From positions 1 to 6,086 of the forward strand of contig JAFGKO010000083.1 of NCBI GenBank assembly GCA_016928525.1: a DNA stretch of 6,086 bases, given 5' to 3'. Positions 1 to 5,644 of this stretch are shown here, piece after piece; the stretch's first letter is position 1; each line of letters begins with the position of its first letter. The translations under genes and the position numbers were made by a program. Under the pieces are notes generated by a model. That model did not search any database. It was not told the DNA's origin and worked only from the letters and a program-made list of their open reading frames with translations. Source of the stretch: Anaerolineales bacterium (lineage in GTDB: Bacteria > Chloroflexota > Anaerolineae > Anaerolineales > Villigracilaceae).

Positions 1-77
1 CCTCTAATTATTTGTCCTTGCTTTTCTTTGCCTGTGCCATCATCTGCTGGCGAAAATGCGAAGTTTAGAGATAGGTT

Positions 78-644
78 CTAAGAAACCTTAGGGTAGAAAA
101 CTAACATATTCAACCGGCCCATGCGGACGCGGTTGCCGCTTTCTACCGCGTATGGTCTTTGAGGTACCAAGCGCTCATTTTCGATCCAGGTGCCATTACT
201 GCTATCCAGATCGGTGATTTGGTAACCATCCTTGGTTTTGTGGAACAAAGCATGTACCCTGGAAACCCCATAATCCACGCCAAGTGAAGTCAAGTCTACC
301 AAGGGCTCCTTCGTTTTTATATCAGCAGAGGCGCGCCCAAGGATGAATGCTTTTTCCTCCAGCATAGCAACCGGTTGACCATCCTCGAGGTTGATAAGCA
401 CGATCCCCTGGGATGGGATTTCGAAGTCCATGAAACGTTCTCTGTTTAGAGTCGGGGCGTCCAGAAATTCGTCAAAAGAGTTAGGAAGAGTACCGGTCAC
501 TTCCTGTAAGTTTCGAAGAATTCTTGTCTTTTGTCGATCCTCACTGGACGGCAATGGCGTGTTGCAATACGTACACACAATCGCCCCCGCTTCATTTCGC
601 ATTTTGCATGCTGGACAGAAAACGCCTGATTCAGTATTGTTCAT
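78..644 (-). CDS. Zinc-ribbon and FHA-domain protein
   Basis: A protein of about 188 residues, probably a cytoplasmic phosphothreonine-binding signalling adaptor. Residues 10-27 hold two CxxC pairs (CPAC and CTYC, 14 residues apart), a short N-terminal zinc ribbon. A charged linker follows, then an FHA domain at about residues 95-187. Its conserved positions are visible: GR at 103-104, SRVH at 128-131 and SSNGT at 148-152, the loops that bind phosphothreonine in FHA domains. The ATG at 644 is preferred over an upstream TTG-type start near 734, because AAGGGTG lies 4 bases upstream, the zinc ribbon follows at once, and the extra 30 residues look unstructured. It is transcribed divergently from the lamin-tail gene. 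No kinase or secretion partner is in the window, so its pathway is unknown. The frame stays open for about 25 codons after the TAG stop, probably by chance. Confidence 0.9.
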   Translation of the reverse strand: MNNTESGVFCPACKMRNEAGAIVCTYCNTPLPSSEDRQKTRILRNLQEVTGTLPNSFDEFLDAPTLNRERFMDFEIPSQGIVLINLEDGQPVAMLEEKAFILGRASADIKTKEPLVDLTSLGVDYGVSRVHALFHKTKDGYQITDLDSSNGTWIENERLVPQRPYAVESGNRVRMGRLNMLVFYPKVS

Positions 645-648
645 CTTA

Positions 649-655
649 CACCCTT
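649..655 (-). promoter_or_regulatory. Ribosome binding site of the FHA gene
   Basis: Read on the minus strand this is AAGGGTG, 4 bases upstream of the ATG at 644. It is what decides the internal start over the longer reading frame. It is one of only two convincing Shine-Dalgarno sequences in the window. Confidence 0.65.
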
Positions 656-678
656 GAAAATGATGATTTGCGCTACGT

Positions 679-684
679 ATTCTA
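679..684 (-). promoter_or_regulatory. Possible -10 element for the FHA gene
   Basis: The minus-strand hexamer TAGAAT matches the sigma-70 -10 consensus at five of six positions and would give a leader of about 28 bases. I see no good -35 hexamer at 16-18 bp, so this is only a candidate. Confidence 0.3.
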
Positions 685-742
685 ACATAAGGTTGGTTAA
701 AAATTTTCCCGCAATTTGTACTTTGTGCTATCATAAGTCAGC

Positions 743-1237
743 ATGGACCGCCGTCGACTTTTCCTGTACTTGCTTTTAAATGTATTCGTCTCGGCCTGTG
801 TGACGGGCGCTATCTTATTCTGGTACGATCGCACCTACCGCGCATCCCTGGCGCCTGTGCCGCAGGCAGCGCTGCCTGCCCAGGGTGAGTCTGCCGTTCC
901 TGCAACTACCTTCCAACCGGATGAACAAATCCCGGTCGAGATCGTCAGCGTGGTTGGCGCAGGGACGTTGGGCGCCGAGGTGGTGGTTGTGCGCTACAAC
1001 GGCGAAGGCGAATTGGAACTTGCAGACTGGCAGCTTAAAGACGACGACGGCAACGTTTTTACCTTCCCGCAGTTGACGCTCTATACCGATGGGGCGGTGC
1101 AGATCCATACCGCTTCTGGTTCCGACATGGTGGTCGACCTTTATATGGGGTTGCGCGACCCCATCTGGGAATCGGGTGAGTCGGCCAAGCTGTACGATCC
1201 GCAGGATAATTTGCAGGCGATTTATCGCGTGCCTTAA
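743..1237 (+). CDS. Membrane-anchored lamin-tail-domain protein
   Basis: A 164-residue protein with a basic N-terminus (DRRR), one hydrophobic segment at about residues 6-27, a Pro/Ala-rich linker at about 35-62 and a C-terminal lamin-tail domain (LTD) at about 64-162. LTD hallmarks seen are ELADWQLKDDDGNVFTFP, a glycine-containing turn before VQIHT, LYMGLRDPIWESGE, and a closing AKLYDPQDN strand. LTDs are Ig-like folds, found in bacteria mostly on exported or surface proteins, and their ligand is usually unknown. VSAC at 16-19 fits a loose lipobox, but hydrophobic residues continue after the Cys, so an uncleaved membrane anchor with the LTD outside is more likely. No Shine-Dalgarno precedes the ATG; TATCAT at 729-734 could be a -10 element close to the start. 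The stop codon lies inside the left arm of an inverted repeat. Confidence 0.85.
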   Translation: MDRRRLFLYLLLNVFVSACVTGAILFWYDRTYRASLAPVPQAALPAQGESAVPATTFQPDEQIPVEIVSVVGAGTLGAEVVVVRYNGEGELELADWQLKDDDGNVFTFPQLTLYTDGAVQIHTASGSDMVVDLYMGLRDPIWESGESAKLYDPQDNLQAIYRVP

Positions 1238-1355
1238 CCACAGACACGTGCGCCAGCACACAAGCGCAGGTGTGAACGTAGATAAAGTGGATTCGGGCAC
1301 TTCAGCAAAATGTTCATCCAATAATCAATGTTTATCCATGTTTATCTGTGGTGAA
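1234..1355. repeat. Repeat-like gap bounded by 11-bp inverted repeats
   Basis: TTAACCACAGA at 1234-1244 is repeated inverted at 1345-1355 (TCTGTGGTGAA), matching at 10 of 11 positions. Inside the right part are three near-copies of a 9-10 bp unit: ATGTTCATC at 1310-1318, ATGTTTATC at 1328-1336 and ATGTTTATC at 1338-1346. The left arm overlaps the TAA stop of the lamin-tail gene. Similar ACCACAGA/TCTGTGGT segments are, from memory, common dispersed intergenic repeats in environmental genomes; that is not checked here. No T-tract follows, so it does not look like an intrinsic terminator. Confidence 0.45.
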
Positions 1356-1357
1356 TT

Positions 1358-1363
1358 TAGAAT
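1358..1363 (+). promoter_or_regulatory. Possible -10 element for dnaX
   Basis: TAGAAT, the same hexamer proposed for the FHA gene, lies 27 bases upstream of the dnaX ATG. No clear -35 element is seen. The octamer GAATACTG occurs at 1360-1367, overlapping the hexamer, and again at 1381-1388 next to the start codon. Confidence 0.28.
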
Positions 1364-1390
1364 ACTGGCTACTGGTTACAGAATACTGAC

Positions 1391-2980
1391 ATGACTCAAG
1401 CTCTCTACCGCAAATGGCGTCCGCGCCAATGGAACGAAGTTGTCGGGCAGGAACACATCCTCCAGACACTGACCAACGCTGTGCGCGCTGGCCGAGTCGG
1501 GCATGCCTACCTGTTCGCCGGTCCGCGTGGCACGGGCAAGACGACCATCGCGCGCATTATCGCCAAGGCGGTTAACTGTCTTAACGATGATCCTGCTAAA
1601 CGTCCTTGCAACGAGTGTGAGCACTGCAAGGCTGTCAACGAAAACCGCTTCCTCGACCTGATCGAGATCGACGCCGCATCCAACACCAGTGTGGACGATG
1701 TCCGCGACTTGCGCGACAAGATCAACTTTTCTCCCTCCCAGGGCAAGTACAAAATTTACATCATCGACGAAGTCCACATGCTTTCCACGGCGGCCTTCAA
1801 CGCCCTGCTCAAGACCCTCGAAGAGCCGCCTCCGCACGCCATCTTCGTGCTCGCCACCACCGAAATCCACAAAATCCCGGCCACCGTGCTCTCGCGTTGC
1901 CAACGTCACGAGTTTCGACGCGTGCCCGTTGACACAATTGTCGACCTGCTCAAGCAGATCGCCAAACAAGAAAAAATAAAGATCGATGCAGATGCTTTGG
2001 CCGTTGTGGCTCGCCAGGCGACCGGCTCGGTACGCGATGCCATTTCCCTGCTCGACCAGCTTGCCTCGACGGGAGGCAAGATAGACCTGGCGCTCACGCA
2101 GACCGTCCTGGGGACGGCCACATCACAAACGGTTTTGGATCTCATCGCCTCGATCCGGGATAACCAGCCCGCTCCCGCTATGGACGCCATCCACCGCGCC
2201 CTCGATGCTGGCGCCGACCCGCGCTCGCTGGCTCGACAGATAGTGGACTACCTACGCGGATTAATGCTCATCCAGATGGGCAACGACGACCAGGTCGAAG
2301 CCACCAAGGAAATCAAAGCGACGATGACGCAGCACGCAAAAGCTTTCTCCACACATGATGTGTTGCGCATGATGAAAGCTTTCAACGCTGCCGCAACCGA
2401 CACGCGTGGTGGCTGGCAACCCAGCCTCAGCCTGGAATTGGCGCTGGCCGAAGTGCTTACGTCCCCGGTTGAAGAATCTGCGCCGAAACGCGAGGAAAAG
2501 CCTGCCCCTGCGAAGGTAGCCAAAAAAGAGACCCCGGTCAAGAGGCAAGCTCCGAAAGCGGAAACAGTTTCCAGTCCCATCCCGAGCGACACCGTCCCCA
2601 AAATGGAAGACGAAGCGCCACAGACGGCAGCGGCGGTTATGAGTCTTGCAGAAGTGGTCAAGGTCTGGCGCGATATCCGCTCCATCATCAAGCCCGATCA
2701 TCCCGGCATCGAAGCCTTGCTCAACTCTTGCAAACCGCTGGAAGTGCGCGGTAGTGACCTGTATTTGGGTTTCCAGTCCGAGACGGTACGGGCTTTGATG
2801 GATATGCCTGAAAAAGTTCAAATCGCGCAAGCAGCGATCAAGGAAGTGCTCGGTGTAGATTTATCGATTAATTGTGTAGTGACCAACGCCAAAGGCCAAC
2901 TCCCGCCGGATGTCAACCCGGATGGCATGGTAGCAGCTGCTATACAGAACGGCGGCGAGATTGTGGATGTGCAAGATTAA
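1391..2980 (+). CDS. dnaX: DNA polymerase III subunit gamma/tau
   Basis: A 529-residue clamp-loader ATPase that loads the beta sliding clamp at the replication fork. The N-terminus (MTQALYRKWRP) is the standard DnaX start. AAA+ features are complete: Walker A GPRGTGKT at 44-51, zinc cysteines C63, C73, C76 and C79, Walker B with IDEVHM at 125-130, sensor 1 LATTE at 154-158, the SRC arginine finger at 168-170, and sensor 2 GSVRDA at 212-217. Domain III, the oligomerisation collar, spans about 225-360. A Pro/Lys/Glu-rich linker at about 361-412 leads to a folded C-terminal domain at about 415-497. That domain resembles the one seen on DnaX of many non-proteobacteria rather than E. coli tau domains IV and V. 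There is no Shine-Dalgarno before the ATG. No convincing gamma-producing frameshift signal was found. It heads a cluster with ybaB and recR. Confidence 0.97.
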   Translation: MTQALYRKWRPRQWNEVVGQEHILQTLTNAVRAGRVGHAYLFAGPRGTGKTTIARIIAKAVNCLNDDPAKRPCNECEHCKAVNENRFLDLIEIDAASNTSVDDVRDLRDKINFSPSQGKYKIYIIDEVHMLSTAAFNALLKTLEEPPPHAIFVLATTEIHKIPATVLSRCQRHEFRRVPVDTIVDLLKQIAKQEKIKIDADALAVVARQATGSVRDAISLLDQLASTGGKIDLALTQTVLGTATSQTVLDLIASIRDNQPAPAMDAIHRALDAGADPRSLARQIVDYLRGLMLIQMGNDDQVEATKEIKATMTQHAKAFSTHDVLRMMKAFNAAATDTRGGWQPSLSLELALAEVLTSPVEESAPKREEKPAPAKVAKKETPVKRQAPKAETVSSPIPSDTVPKMEDEAPQTAAAVMSLAEVVKVWRDIRSIIKPDHPGIEALLNSCKPLEVRGSDLYLGFQSETVRALMDMPEKVQIAQAAIKEVLGVDLSINCVVTNAKGQLPPDVNPDGMVAAAIQNGGEIVDVQD

Positions 2981-2987
2981 TAGGAAT

Positions 2988-3058
2988 CGATTTGTGGTAA
3001 ATTGGGAATCGTGGTTGATTTCCCACATACAAATCCCAATCCCCGAGTAACGATTTAC
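2988..3058. repeat. Competing inverted repeats between dnaX and ybaB
   Basis: The 89-bp gap contains several overlapping short arms: GTAAAT at 2997-3002 with ATTTAC at 3053-3058, ATTGGGA at 3001-3007 with TCCCAAT at 3034-3040, and GGGAA at 3004-3008 with TTCCC at 3019-3023. CGATTT also recurs directly at 2988-2993 and 3051-3056. The arms share bases, so the stems exclude one another. No U-tract follows, so termination is unlikely. Confidence 0.4.
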
Positions 3059-3064
3059 GAGGTG
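3059..3064 (+). promoter_or_regulatory. Ribosome binding site of ybaB
   Basis: GAGGTG lies 5 bases upstream of the ATG at 3070. It is the only clear Shine-Dalgarno sequence on the rightward genes. Confidence 0.65.
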
Positions 3065-3069
3065 TATTT

Positions 3070-3402
3070 ATGGCAAAAGGATTCAACCGGCCTCCCGGCG
3101 GAGGCAAAGGACAAGGCGGCATGATGGCCCAACTGCAGCGCATGCAGCAGCAACTGGCCGACGCGCAAGCCGCGCTGGCTGAGGAAACCGTCACCGCCAC
3201 CGCTGGCGGCGGCGCGATCAAAGTCACCATGACCGGCGACCAGAAATGCCGCGAAGTGGTCATCGACCCCGCCCTGCTCGAAGATGCCGATGCTGAAATG
3301 TTGCAAGATTTGGTGCTCTCGGCTGTCAACCTGGCCCTGGATCAATCGCGCGAGTTGGCTGCCGAGCGACTCGGTCCGCTGGCGGGTGGGTTGCCATTTT
3401 AG
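3070..3402 (+). CDS. ybaB: YbaB/EbfC family nucleoid-associated protein
   Basis: A 110-residue protein, close to the usual 100-110 of the family. YbaB/EbfC proteins form dimers that bind DNA and coat the nucleoid, and the gene sits between dnaX and recR in many bacteria, as here. A Gly/Pro-rich head (about 1-18) precedes an amphipathic helix rich in Gln and Met (MMAQLQRMQQQLADAQAAL, about 18-36). Then comes the conserved strand core: VTATAGGGAIKVTMTGDQ at about 41-58, with REVVIDPALL at 61-70. The C-terminal helix follows (AEMLQDLVLSAVNLAL, about 75-90), and a LAGGLPF ending. The GAGGTG Shine-Dalgarno fixes the start. Its exact role in recombination or replication is not settled for the family. 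Confidence 0.95.
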   Translation: MAKGFNRPPGGGKGQGGMMAQLQRMQQQLADAQAALAEETVTATAGGGAIKVTMTGDQKCREVVIDPALLEDADAEMLQDLVLSAVNLALDQSRELAAERLGPLAGGLPF

Positions 3403-3413
3403 CGAATAGATAT

Positions 3414-3465
3414 TAGAGAGTGGAGACTAGTCACTACTCTCTACTTATCCAATCTCTACTCTCTA
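3414..3465 (+). promoter_or_regulatory. Alternative hairpins in the recR leader
   Basis: TAGAGAGTGGAGA at 3414-3426 can pair with TCTCTACTCTCTA at 3453-3465 over 13 positions, with 12 Watson-Crick pairs and one G-U. The same left arm is also part of an imperfect 28-bp palindrome centred on ACTAGT (3415-3442, 24 of 28 symmetric). CTACTCTCTA is repeated directly at 3434-3443 and 3456-3465, which is why both folds are possible. The longer stem ends 4 bases before the recR ATG, where a Shine-Dalgarno would sit and none is seen. It may be regulatory, or simply a dispersed intergenic repeat. Confidence 0.45.
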
Positions 3466-3469
3466 GCCC

Positions 3470-4075
3470 ATGCTTCTCCCCGACCCCCTCCAGAAACTGA
3501 TCAACGCCTTCGAGCGACTGCCGGGCATTGGGCCCAAGTCCGCTTCGCGCTTGGCGTTCTTCCTCCTGCGTGCTGACGCCTCCTTCTCGGACGATCTGGC
3601 CGAAGCATTGACCGGACTAAAAGACAAAGTCGCCTTTTGCGCGGAGTGCTTCAACATCACCGCTGCAGGTCACGAGTTGTGCGAAGTATGCGAGTCGCCT
3701 AAACGCGACGCTGGAGTCATCTGCGTTGTTGAAGAGGCGTTGGATGTCTTGGCCCTGGAGCGCACAGGAGGGTATTTTGGCAAGTATCACGTTTTGCACG
3801 GTGTGCTCTCGCCCATCGAAGGCATTGGCCCCGATGACATCAAGATCAGGCCGTTGATCGAGCGTGTAGCGCGTGGGGACGTGAAAGAGATCATCCTGGC
3901 CACCAATCCCAGCATGGAAGGCGACACGACCGCCATGTACATCCAGCAGCAATTGGAGCCGTACGATTTGCGTATCACCCGTCTCGCGCGCGGGCTGCCT
4001 GTCGGCGGGGATCTGGAATACGCAGATCAGAACACCTTGCTGCGGGCTCTGGCTGGTAGACAGGAAATGGATTAG
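3470..4075 (+). CDS. recR: Recombination mediator protein RecR
   Basis: A 201-residue protein of normal family length. RecR works with RecO and RecF to load RecA on single-stranded gaps during DNA repair. The order of domains is intact. A helix-hairpin-helix region comes first (LPGIGPKSASRLAF, 17-30). A four-cysteine zinc finger follows (C57, C60, C71, C74). A Toprim domain spans about 80-175, with VVEEALDVLALE at 86-97 and TNPSMEGDTTAMYI at 145-158. The C-terminal loop (ARGLPVGGDLEYAD, 173-186) completes the protein. The start gives the usual family N-terminus, PDPLQKLINAFERLPGIG. No Shine-Dalgarno is present; the upstream 67 bp are occupied by hairpin-forming repeats. It is the last gene of the dnaX-ybaB-recR cluster, and a 27-bp palindrome begins 7 bases after its stop. 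Confidence 0.97.
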   Translation: MLLPDPLQKLINAFERLPGIGPKSASRLAFFLLRADASFSDDLAEALTGLKDKVAFCAECFNITAAGHELCEVCESPKRDAGVICVVEEALDVLALERTGGYFGKYHVLHGVLSPIEGIGPDDIKIRPLIERVARGDVKEIILATNPSMEGDTTAMYIQQQLEPYDLRITRLARGLPVGGDLEYADQNTLLRALAGRQEMD

Positions 4076-4082
4076 ATGCCGA

Positions 4083-4109
4083 TAGGGGCAGGTCTCAGAC
4101 CTGCCCCTA
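4083..4109. repeat. Perfect 27-bp palindrome after recR
   Basis: Two exact 13-bp arms, TAGGGGCAGGTCT and AGACCTGCCCCTA, flank a single central C. As RNA it would form a GC-rich hairpin with a loop of about 5 bases. The following sequence is AGCATTTTCT, so the T-run is short and begins 5 bases after the right arm; an intrinsic terminator is possible but weak. A REP-like dispersed repeat is the alternative. It ends 12 bases before the glycosyltransferase start. Confidence 0.6.
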
Positions 4110-4121
4110 AGCATTTTCTAT

Positions 4122-5438
4122 ATGAAAATCACCCTCCTAACCTATGGTTCACGCGGCGATGTCCAACCCTTCCTCGCTCTTGCAATCGGTTTGCAGAAGG
4201 CAGGTCATGTTGTAAAACTGGCAGCGCCACACCGTTTCGAGGATTTTGTCGGCGCCTACGACATACCCTTCATACCACTGGCAGGCGATCCCGAAGTCAT
4301 CAGTCAGCGTCTCAACGATGCGGGCGCGAATCCCATTCGCATGGTGCGCGCCATGAGTGATTACATCTTCTCCATCGCTGACCAGGTCGCTCGCCAGGCT
4401 TTTGCCGCTTGTGACGAAGCCGACCTGATCATCCATTCCTTTCTCTTTACGACTGGCGGCCATTCGCTGGCGCGCAGGCTTGGCATCCCTGATGTTTCGG
4501 TACAGACTTTCCCAATCTTTGCGCCCACGCGTGCCTTCCCGCCTGTCTCCATGCCAGAACTGCTGCCCGGTTCACTTAGTTATTTTTTCCATTGGCTGAC
4601 GACCCAGATTTTTTGGCATGGCGGGAATATCGGGTTCAGACGACTTAAAAAAGCCGATCCTGAAACATTTGACCTGGATTTACACTGGCCTTTTAGTGCA
4701 GATGATGACCGCCCCAGGACTCCACTCGTGCTTGCTTGCAGCCCAACGATCATTCCTCGCCCTAACGATTGGTCTGCGTCCCACATTCACATCCCTGGCT
4801 ATTTCTTCCTGGATACGTCAGAAACCTACCAGCCGCCTGCCGCCTTGGCAGGTTTCCTGGCAGGTGGTGAACCGCCAATCTGTGTGACGTTTGGCTCGAT
4901 GATCCACCGTGATGTGCAGCGTATCTACCGCGCCGTGTTGGATGCAATTGATCAAACTGGAAACCGTGCGGTGATCCTGATCGGTTGGGGCGGTTTGCAA
5001 GATAGGCATTTGCCCGAAAATGTCCATGTAGCTGAAGCCGTTCCTCATGATTGGTTATTCCCGCGTTGTAAAGTAGTTATCCATCATGGCGGCGCCGGCA
5101 CAACCGCTGCCGGTTTGCGCGCTGGCATCCCGAATATTGTGGTATCATTCGCTGCCGACCAGCCATTCTGGGGCAAATGTGTCCATGCTATTGGTACAGG
5201 GCCAAGCCCGATTCCAGTCAAGAAGCTGACAGCCAATAGACTCAGCGCGGCACTGGTCGAGGCGAATGGTGACGCCATTCGAAACGGCGCGCAGGCTGCG
5301 GGTAGAACGATCCGAATGGAGGCTGGAGTGGGGCAAACGGTCAAGTTTATCGAGGAATACGTCGCCAAATGGCGAGAACCACCTCATCCGCAATATTTTA
5401 AGGTTAAATTGTCTGACAAGTACACAGGGTTTTCTTAA
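4122..5438 (+). CDS. GT1-family glycosyltransferase, sterol-glucosyltransferase-like
   Basis: A 438-residue GT-B-fold enzyme that transfers a sugar from a nucleotide-sugar donor to a lipid-like or other acceptor. The N-terminal domain opens with MKITLLTYGSRGDVQPFLAL; GSRGDVQPF is the signature shared with sterol 3-beta-glucosyltransferases. The C-terminal donor-binding domain has VTFGS at 255-259, VPHDWLFPRC at 307-316, HHGGAGTT at 321-328 and DQPFW at 346-350, matching the UGT donor box. No signal peptide or clear membrane span is seen. The acceptor cannot be read from sequence; glycolipid, carotenoid or macrolide substrates are also possible. The ATG lacks a Shine-Dalgarno and lies 12 bases after the palindrome. 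The fold is complete by about residue 415. The last codons (T-G-F-S and stop) appear to come from the end of an inserted IS, so the original C-terminus is probably lost. Confidence 0.9.
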   Translation: MKITLLTYGSRGDVQPFLALAIGLQKAGHVVKLAAPHRFEDFVGAYDIPFIPLAGDPEVISQRLNDAGANPIRMVRAMSDYIFSIADQVARQAFAACDEADLIIHSFLFTTGGHSLARRLGIPDVSVQTFPIFAPTRAFPPVSMPELLPGSLSYFFHWLTTQIFWHGGNIGFRRLKKADPETFDLDLHWPFSADDDRPRTPLVLACSPTIIPRPNDWSASHIHIPGYFFLDTSETYQPPAALAGFLAGGEPPICVTFGSMIHRDVQRIYRAVLDAIDQTGNRAVILIGWGGLQDRHLPENVHVAEAVPHDWLFPRCKVVIHHGGAGTTAAGLRAGIPNIVVSFAADQPFWGKCVHAIGTGPSPIPVKKLTANRLSAALVEANGDAIRNGAQAAGRTIRMEAGVGQTVKFIEEYVAKWREPPHPQYFKVKLSDKYTGFS

Positions 5439-5448
5439 AGTCGAGAAA

Positions 5449-5456
5449 TAAGAGTG
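5449..5456. repeat. Target-site duplication, left copy (TAAGAGTG)
   Basis: This exact 8-bp sequence recurs at 5637-5644, directly outside the other end of the MITE-like element. Neither copy can be extended by a further matching base, as expected for a true duplication of 8 bp. Confidence 0.7.
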
Positions 5457-5636
5457 GATAGTCTCCCTATTGAGTGCAGTTTTAGTTTTACCGCGAAGAC
5501 GCGAAGGCCGCGAAGGTTTTCGCATCCCGCGAAGGGAAGCCCTTCGCGTCCACAATACATTCTTCGCGCTCTTCGTCACTTTGCGGTTCAATTGCATTGC
5601 TGTTTCTCCAGAACTGCACTCTATAGGGAGACCACC
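5457..5636. mobile_element. MITE-like non-coding element, 180 bp
   Basis: The ends are imperfect inverted repeats of about 27 bp, matching at about 23 positions. Both contain GTCTCCCTAT and GAGTGCAGTT separated by one variable base (left 5461-5481, right 5612-5632). Exact 8-bp direct repeats flank the element. It carries no plausible gene. Its middle is a CGCGAAG-rich palindrome. An 8-bp duplication fits several transposase families (for example IS1595, ISL3 or IS256), and I cannot assign the mobiliser. It sits in the transposase 3' end and replaces the natural stop. Confidence 0.72.
5490..5587. repeat. CGCGAAG-heptamer palindromic core
   Basis: CGCGAAG occurs on the plus strand at 5492, 5500, 5509 and 5528, and inverted as CTTCGCG at 5542 and 5562. 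Looser inverted copies lie at about 5571 and 5579. The outer edges ACCGCGAAG (5490-5498) and CTTTGCGGT (5579-5587) are inverted repeats at 8 of 9 positions. A perfect 9-bp hairpin with a 3-base loop sits in the middle (5528-5548). Similar GCGAAG/GCAAAG arrays are, from memory, dispersed repeats in Chloroflexota and other environmental genomes. Confidence 0.6.
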
Positions 5637-5644
5637 TAAGAGTG
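5637..5644. repeat. Target-site duplication, right copy (TAAGAGTG)
   Basis: This copy encodes the end of the conserved transposase (ACT CTT on the minus strand), showing that the target was the transposase gene itself. Confidence 0.7.

Noticed and set aside
1..77. A 25-codon open stretch in frame after the FHA stop, and a short MAQAKKSKDK frame.
   Set aside because: Both are too short and unsupported; the first needs stop readthrough.
645..734. A 30-codon N-terminal extension of the FHA protein.
   Set aside because: It lacks conserved features, and the internal ATG at 644 has a good Shine-Dalgarno and the zinc ribbon right after it.
815..1321. A 168-codon minus-strand frame over the lamin-tail gene.
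   Set aside because: The plus frame encodes a recognisable LTD; the antisense text has no family features.
1376..1969. A long minus-strand frame of 197 codons over dnaX.
   Set aside because: It is antisense to the conserved AAA+ region of dnaX and has no recognisable domain.
1971..1979. Six A followed by TAA in dnaX, resembling slippage signals that make a short DnaX form.
   Set aside because: Loss of one A would stop the protein near residue 195, before the domain III collar, so the product could not act as gamma.
2522..2528. AAAAAAG in the dnaX linker, like the E. coli frameshift heptamer.
   Set aside because: It is in a different phase from the E. coli A-AAA-AAG signal, and the -1 frame stays open for some 75 codons instead of stopping at once.
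5492..5568. Repeated heptamers that might suggest a CRISPR array.
   Set aside because: Units are only 7 bp, occur in both orientations and have irregular spacing, so there is no repeat-spacer structure.
5617..5636. CTATAGGGAGACCAC resembles the start region of T7 class III promoters.
   Set aside because: The upstream recognition bases do not match, and the same sequence is explained as the MITE terminal repeat.
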